Shown here piece by piece: positions 25,813-35,046 of a stretch of DNA of 64,000 nucleotides. The notes under the pieces were generated by a model that had not been told where the DNA came from, searched no databases, and was given only the letters and a program-made list of their open reading frames with translations. This stretch comes from Hyphomicrobium sp. GTDB taxonomy: Bacteria; Pseudomonadota; Alphaproteobacteria; Rhizobiales; Hyphomicrobiaceae. The stretch lies in contig JAIEMV010000016.1 of the NCBI GenBank assembly GCA_019751875.1, positions 1-64,000 on the forward strand, read 5' to 3'. The stretch's first letter is position 1, and the number at the start of each line of letters is the position of its first letter. A program made the translations under genes and the position numbers.

Positions 25813-26838
25813 TTATGCCGGAGCATCCTCGATCAGGTCGGAGAGTTTGACCAGGACGGCGTTGAGTTCGGTTTGCGGAACTTCGAATTCCCAACCGCTA
25901 GTGCGGCTGGTGATGTCGTCCACTTCCGACTTTGACGCTTCCGTGCCCGTGGCTGTGATGCGGATCCAGACTTTGTTGTCGTCGCCGCGGAATTCGATGA
26001 CGGGCTTGTAGCCGCTGTCGGTCTCAAAGGTCGCGCGGCCCTTCAGCGGAAGCGCATCGGCTTTGCCCGCTTTGCGGACGTTGCGGAACTCGATCAGGCT
26101 GACGGCCTCTGCCACATCATCGACGGCGCTGACGTATTTGAGCTTCTTGCCGGCGGGCATCGTCGCCAGTTCATGCTGCGTCCCGTCGTCGGACCGCTTG
26201 ATGTCGATGGCCGCTTCGCCCTCGCGCTCGATGCGAATTGACTTGATCGACTTCACATCAAGGTCGATGAGTCGGGTCTTGATCCAATCGCGCAAGGATA
26301 GCCCGACTTGGAGTGGCCGGTCGGCCAACCACGTCTGGTCATCGCCAGGGCGGCGGACATACGTACCTCCCTTAGACGCCTCCATCACGTCAAAGGCGGG
26401 GCGACCCAGCACGATCTCGCCCAGGACTTCGCCCTTGGCGTCGAGCATACGCATAAGCCGCGCGGTGCTGCCGGGCGCCGTGTGATCGCCGAGGCCCAAC
26501 AGATCGTGTCGGTCCTTCAGCGCGGTTTTGCGCTCGACAAGACGCGCTTCGGTGGCGGCGAGCACGAGTTCACGGGCCTTGGCTTCGTCCACGGGGTAAT
26601 CCTCGCCAGAGACGAGCACCCACTTCCCGTCCTTGGAGGCGAGTTTCAGCGTTTCCTTTTCGCGGGTGATTTCGATCGCCGCGAGATCGGCGCCACGGGT
26701 GGAAAGGCCCGCCATCATCGGCTCGCGCGGACCTGTATGTCCGTCAGTCCACGGGAAGGCTGCGATATAGGTTGCAATGGCGATGACCAAAGATCCGCCG
26801 GCGGCGGCGGCCAGCATCGCGAAGTGCTTCGGCTTCAT
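25813..26838 (-). CDS. DUF4340 domain protein of Gld-like ABC module
   Basis: 341-residue protein with an N-terminal membrane anchor (FAMLAAAAGGSLVIAIATYI, residues 5-24) and a periplasmic DUF4340 region: ITREKETLKLASKDGKWVL near 60-78 and the GLGD/STARL and GGTYVRRPGDDQTWLADRPL stretches typical of the family. Function unknown; DUF4340 genes regularly sit behind GldG-like genes. Start ATG 26838 has GGAAGGAGGA upstream and is 20 nt after the gldG-like stop, so it is the last gene of a four-gene operon. The longer frame upstream overlaps that gene. Convergent with the ExoF-like gene, marking the edge of the exopolysaccharide locus. Confidence 0.82.
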   Translation of the reverse strand: MKPKHFAMLAAAAGGSLVIAIATYIAAFPWTDGHTGPREPMMAGLSTRGADLAAIEITREKETLKLASKDGKWVLVSGEDYPVDEAKARELVLAATEARLVERKTALKDRHDLLGLGDHTAPGSTARLMRMLDAKGEVLGEIVLGRPAFDVMEASKGGTYVRRPGDDQTWLADRPLQVGLSLRDWIKTRLIDLDVKSIKSIRIEREGEAAIDIKRSDDGTQHELATMPAGKKLKYVSAVDDVAEAVSLIEFRNVRKAGKADALPLKGRATFETDSGYKPVIEFRGDDNKVWIRITATGTEASKSEVDDITSRTSGWEFEVPQTELNAVLVKLSDLIEDAPA

Positions 26839-26858
26839 CGGACGGTCCTCCTTCCCGC

Positions 26859-28820
26859 TCAGGATTTCTTGCGGCCAGCGTTGCGCACCGCTGCCCAGCC
26901 GAGGCCGCCGAAAGCGATCATCAGCGGCACCAAGGCGATATTGGCGAACTTCAACCAACCATCGAGCGCATCGATATCACTGCGAAGCGCGCGCTTGACC
27001 TCGCGCAGTTCGCGGCGCGTCTCGAGCATTTCAGCGCGAAACCTCTCGGTCGCCTCGCGCTCCTTTTGCGAAAGCACCACGCCGGATGCACCCGACGTTT
27101 GCAGCTTGGCGAGTTCGTCCTGCGCGGTCTTGAGTCGGGCTTCGAGTGCCTGTTCCTTTTCGCGGAACTGGCGCTCAGCACTGCGGCGCAACTCTTCGAC
27201 CCAAGTGAAGGGCCGTTCATTGACGCCACGGCCGCGCAGGGCGATCAGCGCATTGCTGCCGGAGAGATTTTCCAGCGCGCTCAAGACAAGTGCCGCGTTG
27301 TGCGCCGTGGGGATGATCGCCTCCTGCCCCAGCAAGTCCTGGCGGCTGACCCAGAACTGGTCTGCGAGCAGATCGCTATCTGCAACGACGATGGCGTTGA
27401 TGACGCCGGATGCGGTGTGGTTCGCATCGGGCTTCGACTGTTCGTCGTCCTTTTTCTGAGCGGCCTCTGCACCCGGCTTGCCACCAGCGAAGGCGGATTT
27501 CGTCTCGCCTGACAAACGCGCGGCGAGCGTGAGTGGCTTGCCGCCGGGTACGTAGGACCGCAACAGACCCAGCGGATCGGCGCCCATGCCGATCTTGGTC
27601 GACTCGATCACGGCCGCGTCGGCGCTCGTCTGCAACAGGGGCTGCACGGTCGTGGTGATGCCGTCGGCTTTTTCAAGGAAGCCGGCGGAGGCGACGTTCA
27701 GAACTTCGATTCCGGCAGCGAGCACGTCATCCTTGTTGATGTTGCGCTGGTCAAGGCCAAGCCAGGCGACGAATTCGGTCACCGAATCCTGGTCGCGGCC
27801 AAACTGGACGCGCTTGGCATGGCGAATGTCGGCTGCGACTTTGGTGCCGTCAAATTTGACGCCCCACGTCTCCAGTACCTTGGCGAGATGCTTGCGGCCT
27901 TCGCCCGGCGATTTCAGCATGGCGAGCTGATTTGTTTCGCTTACCGGATCAATGAAGACGAGCACCTTGCCGCCTTTGAGCGCGTACTGGTCAATGGCGT
28001 AGGCGGCCTCTTCCGTCAGCGCCGTCGGCTGCACGACCATCAGAACGTCCAGGCCGGAGGGGATCGCGGTCACGTTTTGTGACACGTCGCGAACTTCGAA
28101 CAATTCGCGGATCTGGCTCATGATCAACCACGGCTTCTGTGGACGCTTGCCCATGGGTGTTTCGGTCTCGCCGCCGTCAAGCGGAAGGCCGGACATGAGG
28201 CCTACGACGCGCTTCTTCGGGTTCGCCAGGTTGTAGACGAGCTTTGTGACGTCGTATTCGAGAAAGGCTTCGCGATCGGGCGCGAAATACGGAACGGTTT
28301 CGGTCGAGTCCGTCGAGTTTGTTGCGACGAGACCGAAGTAGCCAACCTCGCCTTCGGCGTTGAGGCGGACGCCGCGCAGACCCGACGCGACGGCACGATC
28401 TTCGGCATCAGAGAATGGTTCCGGATCGAGAACGGTGAGTTGCAGTTTGCCGCCGGACAAATCACGGTACTGCTCGAACAGGGCCTTCACGCGCTGGAAA
28501 TAGCGGGACTGCTCAGGCGCCAGTTCGGCTAGGCGGCGGGAGAAATAAAGACGGGCGGTGATCGGCTCGTCGATGGAGCGCAGTACCTCGCGCGTGCCGT
28601 CGGAAATCGTGAACAGGCGGTCTTCCGTCAAATCCGTCTTGACGTTCTTCAGACCGACAGACGCGATCAGGTTGACCGAAAGCAGGATGATTGCCCCGAG
28701 GCCGAGTGCGGTCCAAGCCATGCGGCGGCGCGAGAGGCCGCCCAGGTAGGCGCCGGGGTCGACCCAAAAGCTGTCGCGGGGCTTTGGCGATTCAAATTCT
28801 GCGCTTGATCCGTTCGACAT
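26859..28820 (-). CDS. GldG-like auxiliary component of ABC-2 transporter
   Basis: 653-residue membrane protein of the gliding-motility auxiliary family (GldG / ABC_transp_aux). A first TM helix lies at residues about 34-54, followed by LKNVKTDLTEDRLFTISDGTREVLRSIDEPI, of which the DLTEDRLFTISDGT part is the signature start of the periplasmic domain; a second TM helix (FANIALVPLMIAFGGLGWAAV) is at the C-terminus. A coiled coil near residues 540-610 (many Glu/Arg heptads) precedes the last helix. The cargo of this ABC system is unknown outside Bacteroidetes gliding. Ten nt behind the permease gene, in the same operon. Confidence 0.87.
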   Translation of the reverse strand: MSNGSSAEFESPKPRDSFWVDPGAYLGGLSRRRMAWTALGLGAIILLSVNLIASVGLKNVKTDLTEDRLFTISDGTREVLRSIDEPITARLYFSRRLAELAPEQSRYFQRVKALFEQYRDLSGGKLQLTVLDPEPFSDAEDRAVASGLRGVRLNAEGEVGYFGLVATNSTDSTETVPYFAPDREAFLEYDVTKLVYNLANPKKRVVGLMSGLPLDGGETETPMGKRPQKPWLIMSQIRELFEVRDVSQNVTAIPSGLDVLMVVQPTALTEEAAYAIDQYALKGGKVLVFIDPVSETNQLAMLKSPGEGRKHLAKVLETWGVKFDGTKVAADIRHAKRVQFGRDQDSVTEFVAWLGLDQRNINKDDVLAAGIEVLNVASAGFLEKADGITTTVQPLLQTSADAAVIESTKIGMGADPLGLLRSYVPGGKPLTLAARLSGETKSAFAGGKPGAEAAQKKDDEQSKPDANHTASGVINAIVVADSDLLADQFWVSRQDLLGQEAIIPTAHNAALVLSALENLSGSNALIALRGRGVNERPFTWVEELRRSAERQFREKEQALEARLKTAQDELAKLQTSGASGVVLSQKEREATERFRAEMLETRRELREVKRALRSDIDALDGWLKFANIALVPLMIAFGGLGWAAVRNAGRKKS

Positions 28821-28829
28821 GATGAGCCC

Positions 28830-29576
28830 TCACTCGGCCTTCTTCTGCTCGACTGCTAGCACGGTCGCGAACAGGAAAAACACGATCATGGAGACGAAGT
28901 AGACGAGCGTCGGTGCTTCAAGCACGCCGCGCGTAATGCGTTCGAAATGGGCGAGAACGCTCATCGCGGACACCGCCTGCGTGACAAGATCCGGCAGCCA
29001 GGTCTTGACGGCGTTCTGCACCATCTCGAAGCCACTCATCGTGAACAGAAACGCGATGGTGGCCGCGAGGATGAAGGCAATGACCTGGTTCTTGGTCATG
29101 GCGGAGACGAACGAACCGATCGCAAGGAAGGCACCAGCCATCAGGAAAGAGCCGAGGTAGCTCGTCAGGATGACGCCGTTGTCGGGATCGCCCAGCGCGT
29201 TGACGGTGATCCACATGGGAAAGGTGCAGACGAGCGCGAGGCCGATGAAGGCCCAAGCGGCAAAAAATTTACCTAGGATCGCTTCGACGGGGGATACCGG
29301 CAGGGTCATGAGAAGTTCGATGGTGCCGGTCTTGCGCTCTTCCGCCCACAGTCGCATGGCGACGGCGGGGACGAGGAGGAGATACAGCCACGGGTGGTAG
29401 GCGAAGAAGGGGTAGAGATCGGCTTGGCCGCGATCGAAAAAGCCGCCGATGTAGAAGGCGAACGCACCCGTTGATGCAACGAAGATCGTCAAGAACACGA
29501 TGGCGAGAGGCGTTGCGAAATAGGCCCGGAACTCGCGCTTCGCGATAATCCACGATGTGTCGAATGTCTCACGCAT
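28830..29576 (-). CDS. ABC-2 type permease (GldF-like)
   Basis: Inner-membrane permease of 248 residues with six hydrophobic helices. SWIIAKREFRAYFATPLAIV at the N-terminus and LWAEERKTGTIELLMTLP (the E-R-x-x-G-T-E-x-L motif of ABC-2 permeases) near residue 78 identify the family. Start ATG 29576 overlaps the ATPase stop by 8 nt; a longer open frame runs antisense-like through the ATPase gene and is not used. With the ATPase, GldG-like and DUF4340 proteins it forms a transporter whose substrate is unknown. Confidence 0.88.
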   Translation of the reverse strand: MRETFDTSWIIAKREFRAYFATPLAIVFLTIFVASTGAFAFYIGGFFDRGQADLYPFFAYHPWLYLLLVPAVAMRLWAEERKTGTIELLMTLPVSPVEAILGKFFAAWAFIGLALVCTFPMWITVNALGDPDNGVILTSYLGSFLMAGAFLAIGSFVSAMTKNQVIAFILAATIAFLFTMSGFEMVQNAVKTWLPDLVTQAVSAMSVLAHFERITRGVLEAPTLVYFVSMIVFFLFATVLAVEQKKAE

Positions 29577-30555
29577 GGGCGGCGCCCTCCCCGTTCGTCT
29601 GGCGCTTCTGCTCGTCGGAGGTAGTAATTTGTCGGAAGACTTCGTCGAGACGGCCGCGCTCGATGTAGAGTTCGTCGATCGGGATCTGCTGGGCACGCAG
29701 CACGGCGGCGACATCGGCGGTTTCCAGAGCGCCCTCGCGCGGGAAAGCACGGATGTGAATGTGGCCGTTCGCCTTGCCGAGCGTTTCGACGCCAGCGACG
29801 TGCTTGGCTGCCTGCAGAACACGGATTGCGGCCTCCGAGCGCTCCGTGGGGACTCGGATCGAGACTGCGCCGTGGTGGCGGATGCGGTGGAGCAGGTCTT
29901 CGGCGGTGCCGTCGGCGACGATCGTGCCGCGGTTGATGACGACGGCGCGGGTGCACACCGCCTCGACTTCTTCGAGGATATGGGTGGAGATGATGATGGC
30001 CTTTTCCGCGGCCATGGCCTTGATGAGTTCGCGGACGTGGTGTTTCTGGTTGGGGTCGAGGCCGTCGGTGGGCTCGTCCATCACGAGAACGGGCGGATCA
30101 TGCAGAATGGCTTGCGCAACACCGACCCGCCGCTTGTACCCTTTGGACAGCGTTTCAATCGTCTGGTCGAGAACCGGCGCCAGGCCGGTCTTCTCAACGG
30201 CGGCATCAATGCGCTTTGCGATCTCACCGCCGCGATAGCCGCGGATTTCGGCGATGAAGGCGAGGAACGCACGCGTCGTCATTTCCGAGTAGGAGGGGGC
30301 ACCTTCGGGCACGTAGCCAAACTTGGCTTTTGCAAGTTTCGGGGCTTCTTGCACGTCGTGACCGCAGATGACGGCGCGCCCGCTGTCGGGCTCGAGGAAG
30401 CCCGTGATCATTTTCATAGTTGTGGATTTACCGGCGCCATTGGGGCCGAGAAAGCCGAGGACTTCGCCGCGGGCGACGCTCAAACTGATGCCGTCGACGG
30501 CGGTGATGTCCCCAAAATTTTTGCGCAGTTGGTGGGCTTCGATGAGCGCGCCCAT
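29569..30555 (-). CDS. ABC transporter ATP-binding protein (GldA-like)
   Basis: Cytoplasmic ATPase of 328 residues. Walker A GFLGPNGAGKSTTMKMI (34-50), Q-loop region FGYVPEGAPSYSEM in which the usual Gln is replaced by Glu as is common in this subfamily, signature ETLSKGYKRRVGVAQAIL (about 135-152) with SKGYKRR instead of SGGQ, Walker B PVLVMDEPTDGLDP and switch His in IIISTHILEEV. The C-terminal 90 residues are the extension seen in ABC-2 exporters. First gene of the four-gene operon 30555 to 25813. The SKGYKRR signature is typical of GldA-type and gliding-related ATPases. Confidence 0.9.
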   Translation of the reverse strand: MGALIEAHQLRKNFGDITAVDGISLSVARGEVLGFLGPNGAGKSTTMKMITGFLEPDSGRAVICGHDVQEAPKLAKAKFGYVPEGAPSYSEMTTRAFLAFIAEIRGYRGGEIAKRIDAAVEKTGLAPVLDQTIETLSKGYKRRVGVAQAILHDPPVLVMDEPTDGLDPNQKHHVRELIKAMAAEKAIIISTHILEEVEAVCTRAVVINRGTIVADGTAEDLLHRIRHHGAVSIRVPTERSEAAIRVLQAAKHVAGVETLGKANGHIHIRAFPREGALETADVAAVLRAQQIPIDELYIERGRLDEVFRQITTSDEQKRQTNGEGAAHA

Positions 30556-30864
30556 GGCGTCCTCCGCGTTCTCGTTGACAAAACGAGCGGCCGGACAGCC
30601 GGAGACCTCTCCACCAGACCCTTAGTGCGAGGCTCCCCACCCGGTGCGCTGATTTCAGGGGAGCGACATAATGAAACGGCGGAAGGTTTCAAGAGGCAAC
30701 TGCCAAGCCGTAGATTAAGAATCTGAAATGATCGCGAACCAGAAAACCGGAGCCCTGACGTGTCCCTGGTGCCGCTTGTTTCACAGCGGGGAAGCCAGTA
30801 GGGACTTTTGCTTGGGCCAGTTGTTTCCGGGTCCAACCGCTTCGATCCGGATTGCCGCCATTCC
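30556..30864. other. Divergent intergenic region upstream of GldA-like and HAD genes
   Basis: Roughly 310 bases between two divergent operons. A TTGACA hexamer on the plus strand at 30575-30580 lacks a matching -10 at normal spacing. No RNA gene, terminator or clear operator was recognised. Confidence 0.35.
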
Positions 30865-31740
30865 ATGACAGATCACTCCCCTCCCCCGATCATCACGCAG
30901 TCGCGCGACCTGCTCGCGCGATACGATGTGCTGTTCTGCGATGTCTGGGGCGTTATTCACGACGGGTTCAACGCCTATCCGGGCGCCGTGCGGGCGCTGA
31001 CGGCGTTCCGGCGCAACGGCGGGACCGTCGTGCTCGTGTCGAATGCGCCCGTGCCGACGCTCCGCGTGGCGCGCATGCTCGCCGATAGAAACGTCGATCC
31101 GCAAAGCTACGATGAGATCGTGTCGTCGGGGGCGATCGCACTCGATCATGTGGCACAGAAGAAGTATGAAGCCGTCTACGCCATCGGACCGCGCGAGAGG
31201 GACGCTGCCTTCATGGAGAAGCTGACGGCGGCGACCGTGCCGCTTCATGATGCGCAGGCGATCGTTTGTACGGGACTTAACGATGATCGGACGGAGACAG
31301 TGTCGGATTACGCGGCCGTTCTCGAAGGCGGACGCGATCTCGGGCTGCCGTTCGTGTGCGCCAATCCCGATCTCGTCGTCGATGTTGGAGGGAAACATTA
31401 CGTCTGCGCGGGCGCGCTTGGCGAAGCGTATGCCGCACTTGGAGGCGAGGTGTTTTGGGCCGGAAAGCCGCATCCCTCGGCCTACGAGACGGCGCTCGCG
31501 CGAGCACAGGCGATCCGTCAGGCGGATGTGCCGAAGTCCCGCATTCTCGCGATTGGAGATGCTATCCGGACGGATCTCAAATCGGCGGAAGGTGCGGGCG
31601 TTGACGCTCTTTTTGTGACCTCGGGAATCCACAGAGCGGAGACGATGACCGGCGGGCACGTCGATCCGGAGAAGCTGGCGCGGGCCTTCGGTGCTGGATC
31701 GCCGCCGGCGGTCGCAGCGACAGCCTTGTTGGATTGGTGA
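30865..31740 (+). CDS. HAD-superfamily class IIA hydrolase, TIGR01459 type
   Basis: Predicted phosphatase of 291 residues. DVLFCDVWGVIHDG (DxWGVI-D, catalytic Asp pair) near residue 22, VLVSNAP (motif II) near 55, KPHPSAYE with the motif III Lys near 205 and ILAIGDAIRTDLKSAEGAG (motif IV) near 230 give the full HAD set with a class IIA cap. The family is conserved in Alphaproteobacteria next to other housekeeping genes; its substrate is not known to me. ATG 30865 is chosen because the HAD motif follows closely and the upstream part of the frame is not protein-like. The next gene begins within 10 nt, so the two are one operon. Confidence 0.85.
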   Translation: MTDHSPPPIITQSRDLLARYDVLFCDVWGVIHDGFNAYPGAVRALTAFRRNGGTVVLVSNAPVPTLRVARMLADRNVDPQSYDEIVSSGAIALDHVAQKKYEAVYAIGPRERDAAFMEKLTAATVPLHDAQAIVCTGLNDDRTETVSDYAAVLEGGRDLGLPFVCANPDLVVDVGGKHYVCAGALGEAYAALGGEVFWAGKPHPSAYETALARAQAIRQADVPKSRILAIGDAIRTDLKSAEGAGVDALFVTSGIHRAETMTGGHVDPEKLARAFGAGSPPAVAATALLDW

Positions 31741-31748
31741 GACGCAAC

Positions 31749-32582
31749 ATGCTGTTCCGGACGACCGCACTGCAGCTCTTGAAGGAGACGGTGGACCGGC
31801 GCGCGAAAAACTCCGACGTCTCGGATGCGCTGTCGGGATGGTTCGAGGGCCGGGCTTCGCTCGACGTGCTCGATCTGCACGCTGGCACGGGCGCGACGCT
31901 CAGGGCGCTGGCACCTATCCTGGCGCAGGATCAGGCTTGGACGTTGTATGCGCGGGATCAGGCGGAAGAGGCGCTGGCGCGCGATCATCTGACACGATGG
32001 GCACCGGCTGCGAGGGCTACCGAGGACGGTCTGTTGATCGAGCGGCAGGGGCAGAAGATCGCAGTTCGCTTCAAGATGCGCGATGTCGTGGCTGCCGGCG
32101 GCGCGCTGGCGGAGCCACCGCCGTCACTTGTCGTCATCGACGAGGACCTGATGCGATATCCGGCGGCCGTCATCCGCAAGCTGGTCGCCATTCTTGCAGA
32201 CCGGCGGTCCGTCATGCATGCACGGCTTGTCTACGACGGCCGCTTAAAACTGCAACCGCATCACGCGGCGGATGGGGCCTTCACGGCGGCGCTGCATCGT
32301 CAATTGATGCGCGATACGGGTTACGGCGAGGCCATGGGCCCGCAAGCGGCAGATGAACTTTCCGAACAGCTTCGGCTGTCGGAATATTCGGTTATCGAGG
32401 GGGCGAGCCCGCTGCATCTGCGCACGGCAGAGGCACCCCTGATCCGAGCTGTGCAAACCGAACTCGCGGAGGCCCAGCGCATCGTCGCCAAGGGCCATGA
32501 CAAAATGATCGACGCGTGGCTTGCGCGGCCGCGCGCGACGCTCGAAATCAGCCAGACGGATCTTGTTGCCCTGCCTCCCTGA
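31749..32582 (+). CDS. Putative class I SAM-dependent methyltransferase-like protein
   Basis: 277-residue soluble protein. VLDLHAGTGATLRALAPIL near residues 40-58 resembles SAM-binding motif I with an acidic residue before the Gly-rich loop, and SLVVIDEDLMRYP near 125 could be motif IV. The rest is not familiar to me, so the methyltransferase call is tentative and the substrate unknown. Start: ATG 31749 with GGTGAG about ten bases upstream; a GTG at 31737 overlapping the previous stop (GTGA) is equally possible. The gene sits between the HAD phosphatase and the NdvA-like exporter with gaps of about 8 and 20 nt, so all three are probably co-transcribed. Confidence 0.65.
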   Translation: MLFRTTALQLLKETVDRRAKNSDVSDALSGWFEGRASLDVLDLHAGTGATLRALAPILAQDQAWTLYARDQAEEALARDHLTRWAPAARATEDGLLIERQGQKIAVRFKMRDVVAAGGALAEPPPSLVVIDEDLMRYPAAVIRKLVAILADRRSVMHARLVYDGRLKLQPHHAADGAFTAALHRQLMRDTGYGEAMGPQAADELSEQLRLSEYSVIEGASPLHLRTAEAPLIRAVQTELAEAQRIVAKGHDKMIDAWLARPRATLEISQTDLVALPP

Positions 32583-32602
32583 TATTGCCGGACCAACTTT
32601 TC

Positions 32603-34366
32603 ATGCAGAAGACTGCGCCGCCCGTCCTGACACTGCCGCAGGTCTATCAACGGGCACTTGGTTTACTCGCCACCGAACGCGGGCTTGCCATCATGCTCGC
32701 GGCTGCGAGCGTCGTGATCGGGCTCATACAGCTGGCGGAGCCGATATTGTTCGGGCGCGTGATCGATGCGCTGTCGAAGGGCAGCGGCGCGTTCGGGCTC
32801 ATCGCGCTGTGGGCGGGGCTGGGACTGTTCGGGATCGGTGCCGGCGTCGTGGTGGCCGTCATCGCCGACCGCCTGGCTCACCGGCGGCGGCTGGCAGCAA
32901 TGGCCGATGCGTTCGAGCGGGCCATCACGTTACCGCTGAGCTACCACGCGGAACGGGGATCGGGCGCCGTGGTGCGCGCGATCGTGTCGGGAACCGATGG
33001 ACTGTTCTGGCTGTGGCTCAGCGCCATGCGCGAACAGCTGACGGCGATCACAAGCATTCTCCTGCTGGTGCCGACGGCGATTTCGATGGACTGGCGGATG
33101 GCGCTGATCCTCGCAACGCTGGCGGTCTCGTACGTCTTCATGAATCTCCTGGTGATGCGCAAGACACGGACCGGGCAGGCGGCGGTGGAGCAATATCATT
33201 CGCAGGTGTCGGGGCGCGTGGGCGATGTGCTCGGCAATGTGACGGTGGTGCAGAGCTACACGCGCCTTGCCGCGGAAGCCGAGGCGATGCGATCGCTAAT
33301 GGGCAACCTCCTCAACGCGCAGTATCCCGTTCTGACGTGGTGGGGCATCCTGACGGTGCTGCAGCGGGCGGCAGCGACGATCACAATGGTCGCGGTATTT
33401 ACAATAGGTGCGGTACTGGCGGGGCGGGGCGAACTGACGGTCGGCGAGATTGTGAGCTTTGTCGGGTTCGCGGGGCTGATGATCGGCAAGCTCGACCAGA
33501 TCTCGGGCTTCGTGATGAGCCTCAACCGGCAGGCGCCAACGCTGCGGACCTTCTTTGCGCTCGTCGATGAGCCGGATGCCATCCCAGAAAAGCCGGGTGC
33601 GGTTGCTCTGCCGCCGGTTGCGGGCGATGTGCGTTACGAGGCCGTGACATTCCGCTTCGCCGAGAGCGCTCAGGGCATTTTCGGGATTGATCTCCATGCC
33701 TCGCCCGGTGAGACGGTGGCACTCGTGGGGCCCACGGGCTCTGGCAAGACGACGACGCTGTCGTTGTTGCAGCGGCTGCGCACGCCGCAGACGGGGCGGA
33801 TCGTGGTCGACGGGCACGATATCGCCGATGTGACGCTGAATTCGCTGCGCCACTCGATTGCGGTCGTTTTTCAGGATGCGGGGCTGTTCAACCGGTCGAT
33901 TGCGGAGAACGTGCGTGTCGGCCGGCCGGACGCGACGGATGCCGACATCGAGCGAGCGTGCCGTCAGGCGGAGGCGCATGAGTTCATCATGGCGAAGCCC
34001 GGCGGATATCAGTTCGTCATCGGTGAGCGTGGGGCCTCGCTATCGGGTGGAGAGCGGCAGCGGCTGGCGGTGGCGCGGGCAATTTTGAAGGATGCTCCGA
34101 TCCTCATCTTGGACGAGGCGACGAGTGCGCTCGATGCGGAGACGGAAGCCAAGATCAAGCGGGCGCTCGACCGATTGCGCGAGAACCGGACGACGTTCGT
34201 GATCGCGCACCGGCTTTCGACAGTGGCGAACGCGGATCGTATCTATGTGATGGACAAGGGCCGTATTGTAGAGACTGGGCGCTTCGTTGAACTGGCCCAG
34301 GGCAACGGCTTGTTTGCGCGCATGGTCTCGGAGGGCGGATTTAAGGTGCCGAAGGAGGTGGAGTGA
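32603..34366 (+). CDS. ndvA: NdvA/ChvA-like glucan ABC exporter (fused permease-ATPase)
   Basis: Half-transporter of 587 residues: six TM helices in residues about 20-310, then an ATPase domain. LAEPILFGRVIDALS near residue 42, ERGSGAVVRAIVSGTDGLFWLWL near 125 (of which the GTDGLFWLWL part is distinctive) and VLTWWGILTVLQRAAAT near 250 match NdvA-type cyclic beta-1,2-glucan exporters. ATPase motifs: Walker A VGPTGSGKTTTLSLL, signature LSGGERQRLAVARAIL, Walker B ILILDEATSALD and switch His VIAHRLSTV. Substrate is inferred; no NdvB glucan synthase lies in the window. ATG 32603 begins at the family-typical N-terminus; the upstream in-frame stretch overlaps the previous gene. Confidence 0.87.
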   Translation: MQKTAPPVLTLPQVYQRALGLLATERGLAIMLAAASVVIGLIQLAEPILFGRVIDALSKGSGAFGLIALWAGLGLFGIGAGVVVAVIADRLAHRRRLAAMADAFERAITLPLSYHAERGSGAVVRAIVSGTDGLFWLWLSAMREQLTAITSILLLVPTAISMDWRMALILATLAVSYVFMNLLVMRKTRTGQAAVEQYHSQVSGRVGDVLGNVTVVQSYTRLAAEAEAMRSLMGNLLNAQYPVLTWWGILTVLQRAAATITMVAVFTIGAVLAGRGELTVGEIVSFVGFAGLMIGKLDQISGFVMSLNRQAPTLRTFFALVDEPDAIPEKPGAVALPPVAGDVRYEAVTFRFAESAQGIFGIDLHASPGETVALVGPTGSGKTTTLSLLQRLRTPQTGRIVVDGHDIADVTLNSLRHSIAVVFQDAGLFNRSIAENVRVGRPDATDADIERACRQAEAHEFIMAKPGGYQFVIGERGASLSGGERQRLAVARAILKDAPILILDEATSALDAETEAKIKRALDRLRENRTTFVIAHRLSTVANADRIYVMDKGRIVETGRFVELAQGNGLFARMVSEGGFKVPKEVE

Positions 34367-34383
34367 GACGTGCCACCTTCGGC

Positions 34384-35046
34384 TTAAAGTTCGTGGGCGA
34401 GCCGCTTCCGCTTGGTTTCCAGATACGCTTTGTTGTGAGCGCTTGGGTGGATGATGACTGGGATGCGCTCGACGACTTCGATGCCGGCGGCGCTTAGGGC
34501 CTCGATCTTGTCGGGGTTGTTGGTCATGAGGCGAACGCGGGTCAACCCCAGGTCTTTCAAAATCTCGCCGGCAAAAGCGTAATCACGGGCGTCGATCGGC
34601 TGGCCTTGCTCGAGGTTGGCGTCGACCGTGTCGAGACCCTGATCTTGCAGAGCATAGGCCTTGATCTTACGGAAGAGGCCGATGCCGCGGCCCTCCTGGT
34701 AGGGCAGATAGATGAGCACGCCCAGCGGTTCGGATGTGATGCGGCCGAGGGCGGCTTTGAGCTGGGCGTGGCAGTCGCAACGGAGCGAGTGGAAGACGTC
34801 GCCCGTGACGCACCCGGAGTGCAGGCGCACGACCGGGATCGCATCGGCGGCCGGGTCCTTGCGATGGACGAGGGCAACAGCCTGCGTGTCGGGTTCGCGA
34901 CCCTGGTAGGCGTGGGCTTCAAGTGCAATCTCGCTGCCGGCAAACTCGATCGGCAGCACGGTCTGCACCGACCAGTCGATCTCGAGTTTCACGGACTTGA
35001 GTTCCCCGGACAGCATTGTGATCTTTCGGGCCGTGTTGTGGGCCAT
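34384..35046 (-). CDS. ribA: GTP cyclohydrolase II
   Basis: First enzyme of riboflavin synthesis: opens the imidazole ring of GTP, releasing formate and pyrophosphate. 220 residues. RLHSGCVTGDVFHSLRCDC holds the three zinc-binding Cys (C-x10-C-x-C) and the catalytic region near residue 80-98; YLPYQEGRGIGLFRKIKAY near 115-133 contains the GTP-binding Gln-Glu-Gly-Arg-Gly motif with the catalytic Arg; RLMTNNPDKIEAL near 175 is the C-terminal motif. Standalone form, without the DHBP synthase domain. The ATG at 35046 starts just before the conserved region. Convergent with the exporter gene (17-nt gap). No FMN riboswitch was seen upstream. Confidence 0.93.
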   Translation of the reverse strand: MAHNTARKITMLSGELKSVKLEIDWSVQTVLPIEFAGSEIALEAHAYQGREPDTQAVALVHRKDPAADAIPVVRLHSGCVTGDVFHSLRCDCHAQLKAALGRITSEPLGVLIYLPYQEGRGIGLFRKIKAYALQDQGLDTVDANLEQGQPIDARDYAFAGEILKDLGLTRVRLMTNNPDKIEALSAAGIEVVERIPVIIHPSAHNKAYLETKRKRLAHEL

